Shown: positions 1 to 10,642 of the stretch, one piece after another
Layout of the letters: every line of letters starts with the position of its first letter
How positions within the stretch are numbered: the stretch's first letter is position 1
Assembly: GCA_038501785.1 (NCBI GenBank)
Contig: JBAMJR010000186.1
Span: 1 to 64,000 of the forward strand
Source of the DNA: Myoxocephalus aenaeus
Taxonomy: Eukaryota > Chordata > Actinopteri > Perciformes > Cottidae
Direction of reading: 5' to 3'
DNA: 64,000 nt
The notes under the pieces: generated by a model
Databases searched by the model: none
Told to the model about the DNA's origin: nothing
The model's input: the letters and a program-made list of their open reading frames with translations, nothing else
Position numbers and translations under genes: made by a program

Positions 1-81
1 GAGCCCTAGATGGTGCTTTGGGTCCTCGGTGTCCCGGTCGTGCAGGCGGATGAGACCGATCTTCCGCAGTAAGGTGGCCAT
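1..81 (-). CDS. ube2ql1: UBE2QL1, 5' end of coding region (partial, runs off left edge)
   Basis: On the minus strand an ATG at 81-79 opens a frame that stays open to base 1 and encodes 27 residues starting MATLLRKIGLIRLHDRD and continuing TEDPKHH. This agrees with the N-terminus I recall for vertebrate UBE2QL1, a ubiquitin-conjugating enzyme Q-family-like protein; no database was searched. The family carries an E2 (UBC) fold that accepts ubiquitin from E1, but that catalytic part lies outside the window, so no active-site cysteine can be checked. The start is chosen because the bases just upstream are non-coding and contain a plausible 5'UTR splice acceptor. Supporting context: MED10 lies about 2.4 kb away in the opposite orientation, the arrangement known in human. 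The recognition rests on a short peptide plus synteny. Confidence 0.8.
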   Translation of the reverse strand, partial: MATLLRKIGLIRLHDRDTEDPKHHLGL

Positions 82-428
82 AATTTTCTATGGATCTATT
101 GTTTCTCCGCCGGTCCCACCCCCCCCTGCACAGGGGCAAGAATCACCCTTTTAAAGTCGGGCTCCGCTCACTAGAGAAGAGCTTTCTTGATGCTGTGTTA
201 GCAGCCTTGTACCAGCAATCAGTCCTCCTCCGATCACTGCAGCCACGGGATTGAACGCAACCGGGGAGCCTGGACAGTTCTCTCCTCAGAGCATCATTCC
301 GACGCGGCTCGACTGGAGGGCAAACACAGTGAGAATGAGACTTTAGGGGAATATTCACGTACAGACAACACCAAAATAAAACAGCTCTGTCTAAATAGAT
401 TCCATGGAGTTATCCCCCTCGCCCTCCC

Positions 429-463
429 GCCCCCCCCCCCCCCCCTCCCCCCACACACACACA

Positions 464-528
<65 letters not shown>
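429..528. repeat. Poly-C plus (CA)n microsatellite
   Basis: A run of C interrupted by one T (about 430-451) leads into an almost perfect CA tract (452-528) with one slip near 470. The open frames through it on both strands are poly-(TH) and poly-(CV) artefacts. Confidence 0.97.
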
Positions 529-529
<1 letters not shown>

Positions 530-787
530 GTGGACCGACACCATGACTGTCACTGCAGTTATTCAATGGGAGGTCGATACATAACGCACGAGCGTTTGGG
601 TAATATTGTCAACTACGCGTTTATTATGATTTTAAGCAGAATAGAAGACATTCATATACTAGGGATGACATAGAAGGAACGTCAACGGGATGAACGCCAA
701 GAGAGGAAAAAACACCATAATGCATCACAAGGTTGTTCAAACAAATGATCCTTCTCACCAATGATTAGACACATAGGCTCCTACAGG

Positions 788-789
<2 letters not shown>

Positions 790-845
<56 letters not shown>

Positions 846-868
846 TATATATATATATATATATATAT
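790..868. repeat. (AT)n microsatellite
   Basis: About 40 AT units with a single interruption (TACT) at about 843. It is self-complementary and could extrude as a cruciform; length will vary between individuals. Confidence 0.97.
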
Positions 869-1450
869 GGACACATTATATAAACCCTATGGGAGATTAA
901 AACACATACATATTAATATTACTAAGGTCACTAAAGGCTTTGAGGATATATAAGCTGTTTAAAAAAAATTAAATGGATTATATTATTATAGGGAATTAAA
1001 ATGCCATAAATAACATATGCGCCAAACAATATCCCACAATGTAAATTATTATCATTATCACACGCTCTCCTTTATCTGTGCTCGGCCCGCCCACACAGAC
1101 ACGATATCAGACCAGCAAACCGACGGCAGCCCGTGCTTACCGTAGACGGGTGAGAGTCGTAAGTATGTCCGTTTTTTTAAATGGTCTTATTATATCCCGT
1201 TATGTAGATTGAACGCCGATCCCGTTCTGAGCCAAAAGCAGAAATGTCTCTCCAGCATCCAGAAGACGTGCCGTGGGGGTCGGAGCTGCAGCGAGGAGGA
1301 GAAGGAGAGCCTTTGATGTGTGTGTGTGTGCAGCTGCGGCAGCTCCGGTTTTAATGCAGCCGAGGACAAACCAGCCCCCGGTAATCCTCTCAGCCAGTCT
1401 GTTCTCACCGGTGAAGCTCTGCAACAGATAGGCCGTTTGCTTTTCAAAAT

Positions 1451-2170
1451 AAAAGCCCAGAAGTTGCATTCGAGTTCAACTGAGCACCAAAATGGATACA
1501 TTCATGTTGAAACATGACAATACAATACAATTGGCAATTGCAATAAAGACCACAAATCAACTATACACTTGTTTACATTGTTGCCTTTCTCAATACAACG
1601 CGCCACATCTTTAATGTTCCATCAATTGACTAACTATTGGATGTGTAAAGAAAATGATCAACAAGCAACACAATAAGATATGATTCATATCAGGGAAAAG
1701 TAGAAAACAAATATCCTTTAACAGAAGGTAGGGCTGGACACTGTAACACAACCAATGATTCCAATGCCAGACAATAAACAATGGAAATATTAAACAATAT
1801 AAGCCACAATATATATATGAGCAGTTCCACAGCAGTTGAACAAAGGTTTACTGAAATAGTCTAATTTGTTATCTAATCTTAATGGTATTAGTACCTTTAG
1901 TCTGAAATTCCATGGTATATTTCCGGTTTTAATCTGGCTCAGTCTGTGCAGCTTGACCTTCTTGAGTAGAGAATAGACTATTCAATAGCACCAAGGGAAG
2001 ATGATGCCGGAGGAATGCAATCTCAACGTCACTGACAGTCACTTTCTAGTCTCCCATTTACCCCAAAGCTGTCAGCAAAGGTATATATTACACTGAGTAA
2101 TATGTAGTATTTTCCTATATTATGTGTAAAATCTCCCCTCACATATTTGTAAAACGGCGGTAGGTAAATC

Positions 2171-2203
<33 letters not shown>

Positions 2204-2329
2204 ATATAGCTGGATGAGACATGCTGGCTATGAAACAACAAGTGTGATTCAGTTTGTGGTTTTGACAAAGAAGCTTCTCCTCAACTGGCATCGCGACACT
2301 TTGAGACGTTAAATGTCAGTTAACGACAC
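1451..2329. other. Intergenic AT-rich DNA between divergent UBE2QL1 and MED10
   Basis: No coding exon, RNA gene or recognised repeat is visible here apart from an (AT)n tract at 2171-2196. Open frames are short and have no coding bias. Confidence 0.6.
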
Positions 2330-2514
2330 TCTGTCACTGGTCGTTGCCGTGGCAGCAGACCAGCACCCACAGGGATTGGCCAGCCCATTGCCGTAAAGCA
2401 CTTCGGCGTTCTGACTGCCGTAGAGTCGGTGGCTAAAAGAGGCAATACCGATTAATTTGACAAAAAGGGGGGTATTTTCTATTTATTTTAGTGGTTTAAG
2501 AACAGTCAGCTGAG
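2330..2514 (+). promoter_or_regulatory. MED10 promoter / 5'UTR region
   Basis: The block just upstream of the MED10 ATG is richer in GC than its surroundings and holds an inverted CCAAT box (ATTGG at about 2374-2378 within GGGATTGGCCAG). No TATA box is seen at a suitable distance, as is common for housekeeping genes such as Mediator subunits. The transcription start cannot be placed exactly from sequence. Confidence 0.45.
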
Positions 2515-4063
2515 ATGGCTGAAAAATTTGATAACCTGGAGGAGCACCTGGAGAAATTTATCGAGAATATTCGACAGTTGGGGATCATCGTTAGCGACTT
2601 CCAGCCCAGCAGCCAGACGGGACTCAACCAGAAACTGTGAGTGAACCGAGAGCGTGACGACGCCGCGGGTCCGCCGGTGAAGCGTCGTGTTTGACCGGCT
2701 CTGTTCTCACTTTCCTCCCCCAGAAACTTCATGATATCCGGACTGCAGGACATCGAGAAGTGCCGTCAGCAGCTCCACGAGATCAACGTGCCGCTGGAGG
2801 TGTTTGAGTGAGTCCAGTGACGTCAACGTAGCTGTTAGCTGTTATGTTATTGTGCCTGTCTGGGTGTATGACTTCTATATATGTACAATACTATCTTATT
2901 AACACGTCTGCTGTTGTCTGTCATTACTGTGGATATGTGTTGAGAGGAAGAGGACTTGATATAGCTTTACGTTAAAGCCACGCCAAACCCTATGCGAAAT
3001 TCTGACGATTTTACATTATCATTACTTGTTAGATATCTAATCATGGTACATGCGTCTTTTTTTTAACTTGTACTATGGTTGTTGAGAGTCTCTTTTAAAT
3101 TCGGCATACACATATAAAAAAATAAAAAAATAACCTCTTTTTTTGTTTTCTTTTCTTTTTTAGAAGTAATTCTGTTGCCACACATTTCTGTGGAGGATTG
3201 CTGAAATGATTATGAATAAGCAAACAAGAACTATATAACAATATATACCAAATCAAAAACCTGTACCCACATGATTTAGAAAAACTCCACTGTCTCATAT
3301 ATTTTGGAACGTGCCTTTGCCCAGACCGAAGGCCACGTTACCCAAATATAGCTCATGGAATTCATACATCCTTATCTTTTGCCGCGAGAGCGTCGTCGCC
3401 GTTCCCCAGACTGATATTTCGCCTCGTGTTCTGTAGATACATCGACCAAGGTCGAAACCCTCAGCTGTACACCAAGGAATGTCTGGAGAGGGCCTTGGCG
3501 AGGAACGAGCAGGTCAAAGGGAAGATTGACACCATGACGGTAAGTGATTGACATTCCCCGCTAATGACACGGCAAGAACAAACAGACTACACAAACACAC
3601 TAGTTCACTGATGAAATGCTCCCCAGCGTATTTAGAAATGTCTTAAAAGATAATACAAAAATGTCCCTTTCAAGGCTCATCTTCATTATACCAAGATGTA
3701 CTCGAGTTAATCCTCCCTGTTAATTAATTGTACTGCGACACGATGTTTAAATCGTTTTGTGGTTCAGTAGAAGCTCAGCTATTTTATACGTTTATTCTAT
3801 ATTCAGATGCGTCTTATGTTTCACTTTTATTCGCTAATGCAATTGAGCGCATTTTTGGTGCTGTGCCGATCAGTTCTTCTGTGTCCTTGGCATTAAAGGT
3901 TGTTAGCCGTGTCGATAATAAACCAACCTCTTCTGCTGTATTGTCTTTTTTTATTTTTTTATTCCAGAAATTCAAGAGCCTTCTGATCTCCGAGCTCGGC
4001 AAAGTGTTTCCGGAGGAGATGGTAAAGTATAAGGCCATACACGGAGAGGACGCCCCATCCTAG
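2515..4063 (+). CDS. med10: MED10, Mediator complex subunit 10 (complete, four coding exons)
   Basis: The coding exons are 2515-2636, 2724-2807, 3437-3539 and 3968-4063, each bounded by GT and AG, giving 402 coding bases plus stop (134 residues; human MED10 is about 135). The protein starts MAEKFDNLEEHLEKFIENI, continues with RQLGIIVSDFQPSSQTGLNQ, LNFMISGLQDIEKCRQQL, VPLEVFEYIDQGRNPQLYTK, and ends GKVFPEEMVKYKAIHGEDAPS followed by TAG. This is the Med10/NUT2 family along its whole length. Med10 belongs to the middle module of Mediator, contacting MED7, MED14 and MED21, and helps relay activator signals to RNA polymerase II in the nucleus. In zebrafish it is known for roles in heart and axis development. 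Introns are small (87, 629 and 428 bases). Exon phases are 2, 2 and 0. No break or odd residue is seen. Confidence 0.97.
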
Positions 4064-4790
4064 TGACCGCTGCCACACGACCCCTCTGACCTTCAGCCTG
4101 TGACCCTTGAATTGAAAGCCTGAAATGGAGTTTGACCCCCGCAGAATATGATGAAAACCCATTATTATTTGTCATAAATATTGTGATGCTGAGGGAGGAG
4201 GAGGAGGAGGTTTGAATTTCCGCTCAGCGCCGTGACTCAGACCAATCCGGTCCTTTTCTCTCCATTTAAACTTAATTTAAAGAAACGTAAATCAATGCGC
4301 GAATACATAGGAAGAGTAGAGAAGGGAAAACCGATTAATATTCAGCACTGGGTTGTTGTTGTGTTGCCAGGAGACTCATTTGTTTTAATGTCCCGTTGAT
4401 GCATGGGCACTCAGTGGGCGGCAGAGGCTATTTCCACAACTCCCAACTGTTCACAAGAAAAAGTTCAGGAGCTGCAAGGCACCTGTCTGACTCTGCATTA
4501 GGAATTTACTGCATCAGATGTACATACAGTATATTTATACTCTTACACTTTACCTTTTGTAATGCTTCCTAATCATTGTGCAACCTGCATTTGTACCACA
4601 ACACACAGTTCATGACAATTTGTGTCGAGCTCAGGTTTCTAAAGGCCACGATAATTGAATGCAAACGCTCTTTGATGGTAATTCTGTGCCTGATCGCTTG
4701 ACGTGGTCAGAAATGAGTCCACTCTTTATTTGTAACTTGTTTGTATTATAATAATTTTTTTGTTATTAAATGATCCTTGTTGGACTGGTT
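4064..4790 (+). terminator. MED10 3'UTR with polyadenylation signal
   Basis: After the TAG the sequence is non-coding. An ATTAAA hexamer at 4765-4770 is followed about 10-25 bases later by GT-rich sequence (TTGTTGGACTGGTTCTG), the usual order for cleavage and polyadenylation. This would give a 3'UTR of roughly 0.7 kb. A GGAGGAGGAGG run lies near 4196. Confidence 0.55.
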
Positions 4791-5710
4791 CTGCGGTTGG
4801 ACTTCTGTTTTTCATTACAGGCAGCAGGTTCAATCAAATAAGTCACTCGTGAGGTTTTGTATGCTTCAATTCTACAGAATTACTCGTAACATATGATGTG
4901 ATATATGTATCAAGTATAATATAAGGCACATAAGGCGTGTAGTTATTTTGCTCTCATTGTACATGCACAGAAATACCCAAAATATAGCGTAAAAACAAGG
5001 ACAGCAAAGATGAACAAGAGTAAAGAGAGTTTCTATACATATATAAAGTATTTATAAACAAAGTGCTATTAAGTCATGCGGGTTCTGTGTATTGTAAACT
5101 ATATTCCATTAGTGCAGAGTGAAAATATTCTGGAAAACATTAAATAAGTAATGTACCAGGTTGCTTTATGTACAGTATAAGCATTTATACATTTCACTTC
5201 ACAGTATATTAAGCGTATAAAACAACTTATATTAGACAGTGATGTGTACATGTTACAAAATGAATGTTATATCTAAACAATAAAATATCAAGTAGTGTGA
5301 TTTATCTAATCTAATCTGATATCTGAAAGACTTTTGCAAATATGAAATGGCATTTTAGTATTTGACTATTTTAGTTAAAATACAAGTATTCATGTATTCA
5401 AGTACATGTTTCCCTGGACAATCTTATTTTCAGGGATGAAAAATACCAAATTATTAAAGAATATCACTACTGACAACTGCTAAAAGTATACAGTATGTCT
5501 ATATATATTTATTTATATATATTTTTTGTGTGCTTTTTTTCCTTTGATACTACAAATAATAATAACGTAAAAAATATATATAAAAAAGCAAATTATGCGG
5601 AATTATTTTCAACTCCCATGAATCAAGATGATTGTCAAAATAAAAGTCCGTAACACGGCTAAATGTGTCAGTGGGCCACCAGCAAGAGTCTCCTCATAGA
5701 CATCCTGTGT

Positions 5711-5712
<2 letters not shown>
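4791..5712. other. AT-rich intergenic stretch
   Basis: Strongly AT-rich, with no open frame, repeat or conserved-looking block that I can identify. It separates the MED10 polyadenylation signal from the orphan exon at 5755. Confidence 0.6.

Positions 5713-5742
<30 letters not shown>
5713..5742. repeat. (GT)n microsatellite
   Basis: Fifteen perfect GT units immediately upstream of the orphan exon. On the plus strand it could serve as the pyrimidine/GT-rich tract before the acceptor TCTATAG. Confidence 0.95.
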
Positions 5743-5744
<2 letters not shown>

Positions 5745-5754
5745 GTCTATAGAG

Positions 5755-5895
5755 GGACAGATGCTCTGGAGAAAGGGCCGCGTCATCGGGCAGGTCACGG
5801 CCCACCACGCCTCCTCCTTCCAGGGGTTCAATCACGACGACGCCCCCCTGCTGACCCTGGAGGCCGATCCTCTGGGAGAGAAGGGAGGGAAATGA
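5755..5895 (+). CDS. Unrecognised terminal coding exon
   Basis: A frame of 46 codons ends in TGA at 5893-5895. It starts GQMLWRKGRVIGQVTAHHAS, continues with SFQGFNHDDAPLLTLEADP and ends LGEKGGK. About 83 percent of its codons end in G or C, far above the flanking AT-rich DNA and not matched in the other frames, which is what selection on codons looks like. Acceptor AGs lie at 5751-5752 and 5753-5754 after a GT-rich tract; the second gives a phase-0 exon. No ATG-led upstream exon is visible between MED10 and this point. I do not recognise the family. Options are the last exon of a gene whose other exons overlap MED10 or lie left of it, an alternative MED10 end (exon 3 also ends in phase 0), or a relic of a duplicated gene. 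The hydrophilic, tailed sequence gives no functional clue. Confidence 0.5.
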   Translation, partial: GQMLWRKGRVIGQVTAHHASSFQGFNHDDAPLLTLEADPLGEKGGK

Positions 5896-6149
5896 GCTGT
5901 GTTATTGGTTTGTGATGGACGCAGCGCCGTGATACGGGCATCCCTCTCCCCTCGCCGTCACTCTCCCCCGAGGATTACCGGACACGCGTGTCGTTTAGTC
6001 CGAGGACTCGGCTTCCATCTTTTATCCATGGGGGAGGAGGAGAGTCCCGGAGGCCATTTTTTGCATCCAAAGAATTCCTTGTTTCTCAACCTGCTTTTTA
6101 GTTTCTAGATGTTGCATGTGTTGTCAAATCTTACTCTTAATTCTTGCTT

Positions 6150-6275
6150 TTTTTTAAAGGAATAGTTTCCTCTTTTGAGAAATGCACTTATTTGGCTATC
6201 TTGTGTGAAACGAGAAGTTGGATACCGATCTCTAGTGTCTGTGCAAGAAGTTGGGAATTGAATTCAAAGTAGCCA
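6150..6275 (+). repeat. Teleost dispersed repeat, copy 1 (5' part)
   Basis: The run AAAGGAATAGTTTCCTC, followed by GAAATGCACTTATTTGGC and GATACCGATCTCTAGTGTCT, matches the start of a short repeat very common in spiny-rayed fish genomes (usually read as AAAGGAATAGTTTGACATTTTG and onward). Its characteristic middle part appears again at 28500 and, inverted, at 20030. I recall the family as unclassified, SINE-like. Confidence 0.6.
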
Positions 6276-6407
6276 AATACAAAACGTTTGAGTTGTCGTG
6301 GCTCGACTCGTTTGCTCGCATTGCAGGTGGGAGGAACTGAGATGCAAGGAAAGGAGGGAAGGAAAGGAATTGTTGAACTCAGAAATGAGAAATGAGGCCG
6401 AGCTGCT

Positions 6408-6409
<2 letters not shown>

Positions 6410-6473
<64 letters not shown>
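6410..6473. repeat. (CT)n microsatellite
   Basis: Thirty-two TC/CT units. The poly-(RE) and poly-(SL) frames through it on the two strands are artefacts. Confidence 0.97.
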
Positions 6474-6475
<2 letters not shown>

Positions 6476-7512
6476 ATTAGCACACACTATTCCTGTTGAG
6501 TTCATACTTTCTCTTGGCAAGGGCAGTTTTGTGCACATCCACAACACCTGTGGGATAGGTGGTAGAGACAGAAAATAAAACTGAATACAAAAGAAAGCTT
6601 TATTCAGTGTGTAAAAAAAAACCTTCAGGGAGGTGTGATCACTGTGTGCATGGTACCTTTCTTTTGTATTCATCATTGTATTCCCATGTCCGTGCCATTA
6701 TTTAAATGCACTGTGTGACTGCTTTGAATAAAAGCGCCACATCAAATACAGTCCTTTTAATATTATTTTACAACATAAGAGCAGACCCAAAAGGGACCCA
6801 TGGAGATTTAGGCCCCGATCCAAAGTGTTGTATCCATTACGCTATCGACGCAATTCCATCGGATTCTGAACGCTAAAAAGCGTAGCTTTCCATTTATTTA
6901 TTTTTTATTGAAGAGAAACATGATGAACATTCAAATACGTTTCTTACTTTTTAGTTTTTACACACCGTTTTAAGCCTTTATAACATATAATAATGACAAA
7001 TACTTGCCAGACTTTGAAAGTTACATTTCTCCTGAAAAACGGCGCAAAGATAATTTAGCCAAAAGGACATTTTCTGACATATTTATTGATAAATAAGACA
7101 AAAAGGACCAGGCGGACTGATTTAAAAGGGTTATAGCATCTTTGTCTAAAAGGAGGAGCGATACATCTCATTCTTCCACCGCTTGAGTATAACGGCATGA
7201 GGCCGCAAACGCTCACGTTTCTTAACATTTTTTTTTTAACTCAGAGCAACTTAAACCTCATTCAAAGCTGGCCCTCACACCTCTATTCCTCTGCTCCTCT
7301 CTTCGAGCCTATTTCTACCCTTTGACCACGCTTCTCTGGCTCCGGATGACGAACATCCTCTCTGCACAGTCACAGCGGCGGTGGTCAAGGGCACCCTTTC
7401 AATCCAATAACAAGCCAATTCGGAGGGGTGAGGAATTAAATTAAATGCTCTTTTTTATCCAGTATGGGGTTGTGTCTGCTCACCCTGACATTGCTGTCAC
7501 CGGGTGACACTG

Positions 7513-7543
<31 letters not shown>

Positions 7544-7849
7544 CGTGCCGCTTGACTAAACGGAGAAGGAGTGAGTATTGTGCTGTGAATGTGTCTCAGT
7601 AGGAAGTGCTGAGGTGTGTTGGATGACTCATCCAAGGTGACTGAGTCTTTCTCCCTCCTCCTTTTCGTCCCTCCATTCACCTCCTCTCCTCCTCCAAACA
7701 TCGTCTTCCTTTAGTTTCTTTCTTACGTCTTTTTCAATGGCCAACGTTTCTTTTTGTGTGCTTTGGGACATGTGGAGGTGGGCTCTCTTTCCCTTTTTTT
7801 ATTTTTTATTAGTCATGTTCATTGGCTTGAAGGGCAGAGTTCATATAAC
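6474..7849. other. Non-coding stretch
   Basis: No gene is supported. It holds a (TG)n microsatellite at 7517-7543, an AATAAA at about 6576 and another at 6727 (possible polyadenylation signals for the exon ending at 5895), and otherwise unremarkable sequence. Confidence 0.55.
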
Positions 7850-8115
7850 ACGCTGGGTGGAGTAAATACAGTAACAGCCAGAATCTTGAGACGTTTCATT
7901 TTGTCCGCGAGAAGAGCCCATCCATTCTCCAATTTCACGGTGTAAAATGGGCCACTCGACAAATTGCTTTTCAAAAACAAAAGGCGTGCGCTGCAGTGCC
8001 GGCGCTGTCTTTGTCCCGCAGGTATCACATTGTGGAGGAATGTTTGGTATCAGGTGAGCTGTCGCCTTTGCAGCCTCTAAATAGTTAATTTGATTCCCTG
8101 AAAACATTAATCCGG
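7850..8115. promoter_or_regulatory. Candidate conserved non-coding element
   Basis: About 260 bases of complex, non-repetitive sequence with balanced composition set in simpler flanks, with motifs such as CACGGTGTAAAATGGGCCAC and TAGTTAATTTGATTC. The minus-strand frames through it have no recognisable domain or start context. The call is by appearance only; conservation was not tested. Confidence 0.25.
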
Positions 8116-8639
8116 TCAGCGACAGGCTTCAAACAGGAAGCAGTAAGCTGAACCTCTTATAATGCATATTAAATACATATGATTTGCTTATGTCTGATCT
8201 AACTATACATTTAGTTTATCCAGCCTTGTATCTTAAAAAAAACACTTAACTCTCTAGAGAGCCTTTTAAATGACCTTTATTGTCACCTCTTGACCCCATA
8301 AAAATAATTTGTCCGTTCTCCTGGTCAATTCTAGTTCGGCTACTCTAAAGGAAGGCGGCTGTATATTAATCTTTGATAATCAGGCTGCAAATGTCCCGTT
8401 GATAGAAAAGGAATATATTGTTGTCTTTTATTGCTATTACATGTTAATGTCAACCCTAAATTTGTTCTTATATCGGTGCTGACCTACTTTTCACTTTTAT
8501 CTGAGTACATTTTCAGTACTTTTCCTTGAATAAAATCTCCTTAAAGTACTTATATTATTATTATTATAATATAATATTATTATAATATTCAAGTCCCTGT
8601 CAATTAGACCAACTGTCTTCCTACAGGATATTCATATTT

Positions 8640-8862
8640 AAATACACTTTCCCATTACACTTTCACATAAACTTACAGTACACTTGTTTATAGTACTGTT
8701 ATCTGTTTGTCTATGCACTTCCTTTTATATTCTATTGTAAATTAAATATGTTTCTATTTCTGTGTTGATTGTTGTTGTTTGTCTAATGTATGCACCACCC
8801 ACCGAGACAAATTCCTCGTATGTGAAACATACCTGACAAATAAATGGTTCTGATTCTGATTC
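8640..8862 (+). mobile_element. Non-LTR retrotransposon 3' end (CR1/L2-like)
   Basis: The stretch GACAAATTCCTCGTATGTG followed by ACATACCTGACAAATAAATGG and a tail of TTCTGATTCTGATTC is the standard 3' end of a large group of teleost LINEs, which finish with short direct repeats such as GATTCT instead of poly-A. No reverse transcriptase frame remains here, so this is a 5'-truncated copy inserted in plus orientation. Confidence 0.75.
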
Positions 8863-10420
8863 CTCATGGGCCTCCCCGCTCCGTCTCCCTTTGTTAGCAT
8901 CAGCTCTGGACTTGAGTGACACCAGTCTGTCACGCTGGGAGACGTTTAACCTGCAAAGGTGTGAGTGTTAATCCTGGAGCCAGAAGCTGAGCAGCAACAG
9001 CGGCTGAATGAGTTTGTTTAGAGATCTTTGTAGGTTGTAGTGAGGGAAAGCTGAGCCGGGGCTTGCAGTGGAGCAGGTAGTGAGGACTGATGGGATCACA
9101 GGAAGGTAATGAGCCTGAGGCCCAGGCAGACGCAAAGCAACGTAAACACAAGAAGGAACTTTACATAAGCTCTTTATTTTCCGGCCGTAGCATCAAACCG
9201 AACGAGGATCCGGAGTGGAAGGAAGAGCCACGGCCAGACAAGCAAACAGAGGAAGAGATAGAAAACAACCGAAGAGCCGACGAGAAACTCAAGGAATGCG
9301 GGAGAGGCACAGCAGAGAGTGTTGGGCTTGTGGGGATTAAGAAAGATAACACTTTTTTTAATGAAGTGAACCGCAACAAACTGTTGAGCAAGATTATCAT
9401 GCTGGTTGGGATACTCAGTAATAGCATTGTTACAAATGCCAATGAGACATAAAACATTGTGTTCCCTTATTACGAAAGTGGTATTGCGAATTACGTTTTG
9501 AGGGAAACACAATTTGTGGTAAGTAACTTTCAAAGGAGTCAGCAAAGGTCAGCAAAGGTCAGCGAAGGGGCCGTGGTGTTGGATGTGAACCAAGCACTTT
9601 GCTGCTAAAACAAAAAGTAAAAGTTTTGATGCCAAACCATAGTAACAAAGTAGTTATGTTGCGCTTTTGTTTTGTTTTATTTGAGTGTCATAGTCTTTCA
9701 AACCAAGCCATTAATGTTTATTTTTTACTCAAAACCTAACCAAGTGTTTTTGATTTTGATTTGTGAGCTTTGTTTCAGTTTGAACCACACGTACTCTGGG
9801 AAGAAACACTCTAAATGTGACTGAGAGTTCAGTTGAAGCCGGGCTCGTCCCGACGCAGAAGTCTTGACTTCGCTTTGACCCGCCTGTGTTTCTCGTACAG
9901 AGTTCAGCTTGTTTTACCCGCCGGCCTCGAAGCCTCTTCCTCTACCGTTTCTGTGCATCGTTTGGATTAATGCGTCACATTTCCCCTTATTCTATCTCAT
10001 TTCATCTTCATGCAAATACTCTGGGAGTAGAGGGCTGGAACGGCGGGTTGAAATGTAAAATCCTCCCTTGCCCTTGGGTCGGCCCAGGAAACACAAAGGC
10101 GGGGGGGCCTGCCGCCTTTGATGCTATTAGCATAATGTCTTTCTGATGCTAATGCTAAGTGCCTCAGACTAACCGCCGGAGCTCTACGCGGCCCACAGCC
10201 ATGACGGTCTTCCACGGCTGCTGGTCGCTCTCTCCCCTCGCTCATTGTGACGATACTTTACCGTCTTTGCCTCAGCTTTGTGATCGTCGTTCACCTCAAT
10301 GAAGGTCAGGAGGCGGGACACCCTCTCCCTTCTGTCGCCCCGGTCACCATGGAAACACCCCTCCCATTAGCCGTCACCCACCCTTTCTCTCTCTCCTCTC
10401 TGGACAATGGCCTTTTTCTA
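8863..10420. other. Non-coding stretch
   Basis: The longest frame (9090-9452, plus) is lysine/glutamate-rich low complexity with no splice context, and I do not call it. Three tandem copies of a GTCAGCAAAG-like decamer lie at 9538-9568. A block at 10085-10160 (CCGCCTTTGATGCTATTAGC and onward) looks more complex than its surroundings. Confidence 0.5.
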
Positions 10421-10589
10421 TGTGTGTGTGTGTGTGTGTGTTGGGGTAATAGGCCCTGTCTCATCACAGCTGATTTGTGTTGGTGATTCTACAGTAGGCC
10501 GGAGCTCAGATATGAATCACATTGGGAGTTACACTCCTACGCGCCCGCTCTCTGCACATCTATTAACCCCCCCCCCCCCCCTCCCCCCT

Positions 10590-10640
<51 letters not shown>
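10421..10640. repeat. Pair of opposed microsatellites: (TG)n and poly-C/(CA)n
   Basis: A TG tract at 10421-10440 and, after about 125 bases, a C run (10567-10591) leading into a CA tract (10592-10640). The two tracts are complementary and could pair as an imperfect inverted repeat. Confidence 0.95.

Positions 10641-10642
<2 letters not shown>

Larger units (their letters stand above)
82..1450 (-). promoter_or_regulatory. Putative UBE2QL1 5'UTR intron, leader exon and promoter side
   Basis: Reading the minus strand, a good splice donor (CTACG|GTAAGCACGG) has its exon edge at 1141, and an acceptor-like site (TTGCCCCTGTGCAG|GG) sits near 126, about 45 bases before the UBE2QL1 ATG. Together they suggest a non-coding leader exon in the moderately GC-rich block at about 1141-1450 and a leader intron of about 1 kb containing the CA and TA microsatellites. 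No TATA box is evident. This is inferred from splice motifs only. Confidence 0.35.

Noticed and set aside
6188..6676. 162-codon minus-strand frame with poly-(RE)
   Set aside because: Created by the CT microsatellite and a dispersed repeat.
9090..9452. 120-codon plus-strand Lys/Glu-rich frame
   Set aside because: Low-complexity composition, no family match, no splice sites or bias to support it.
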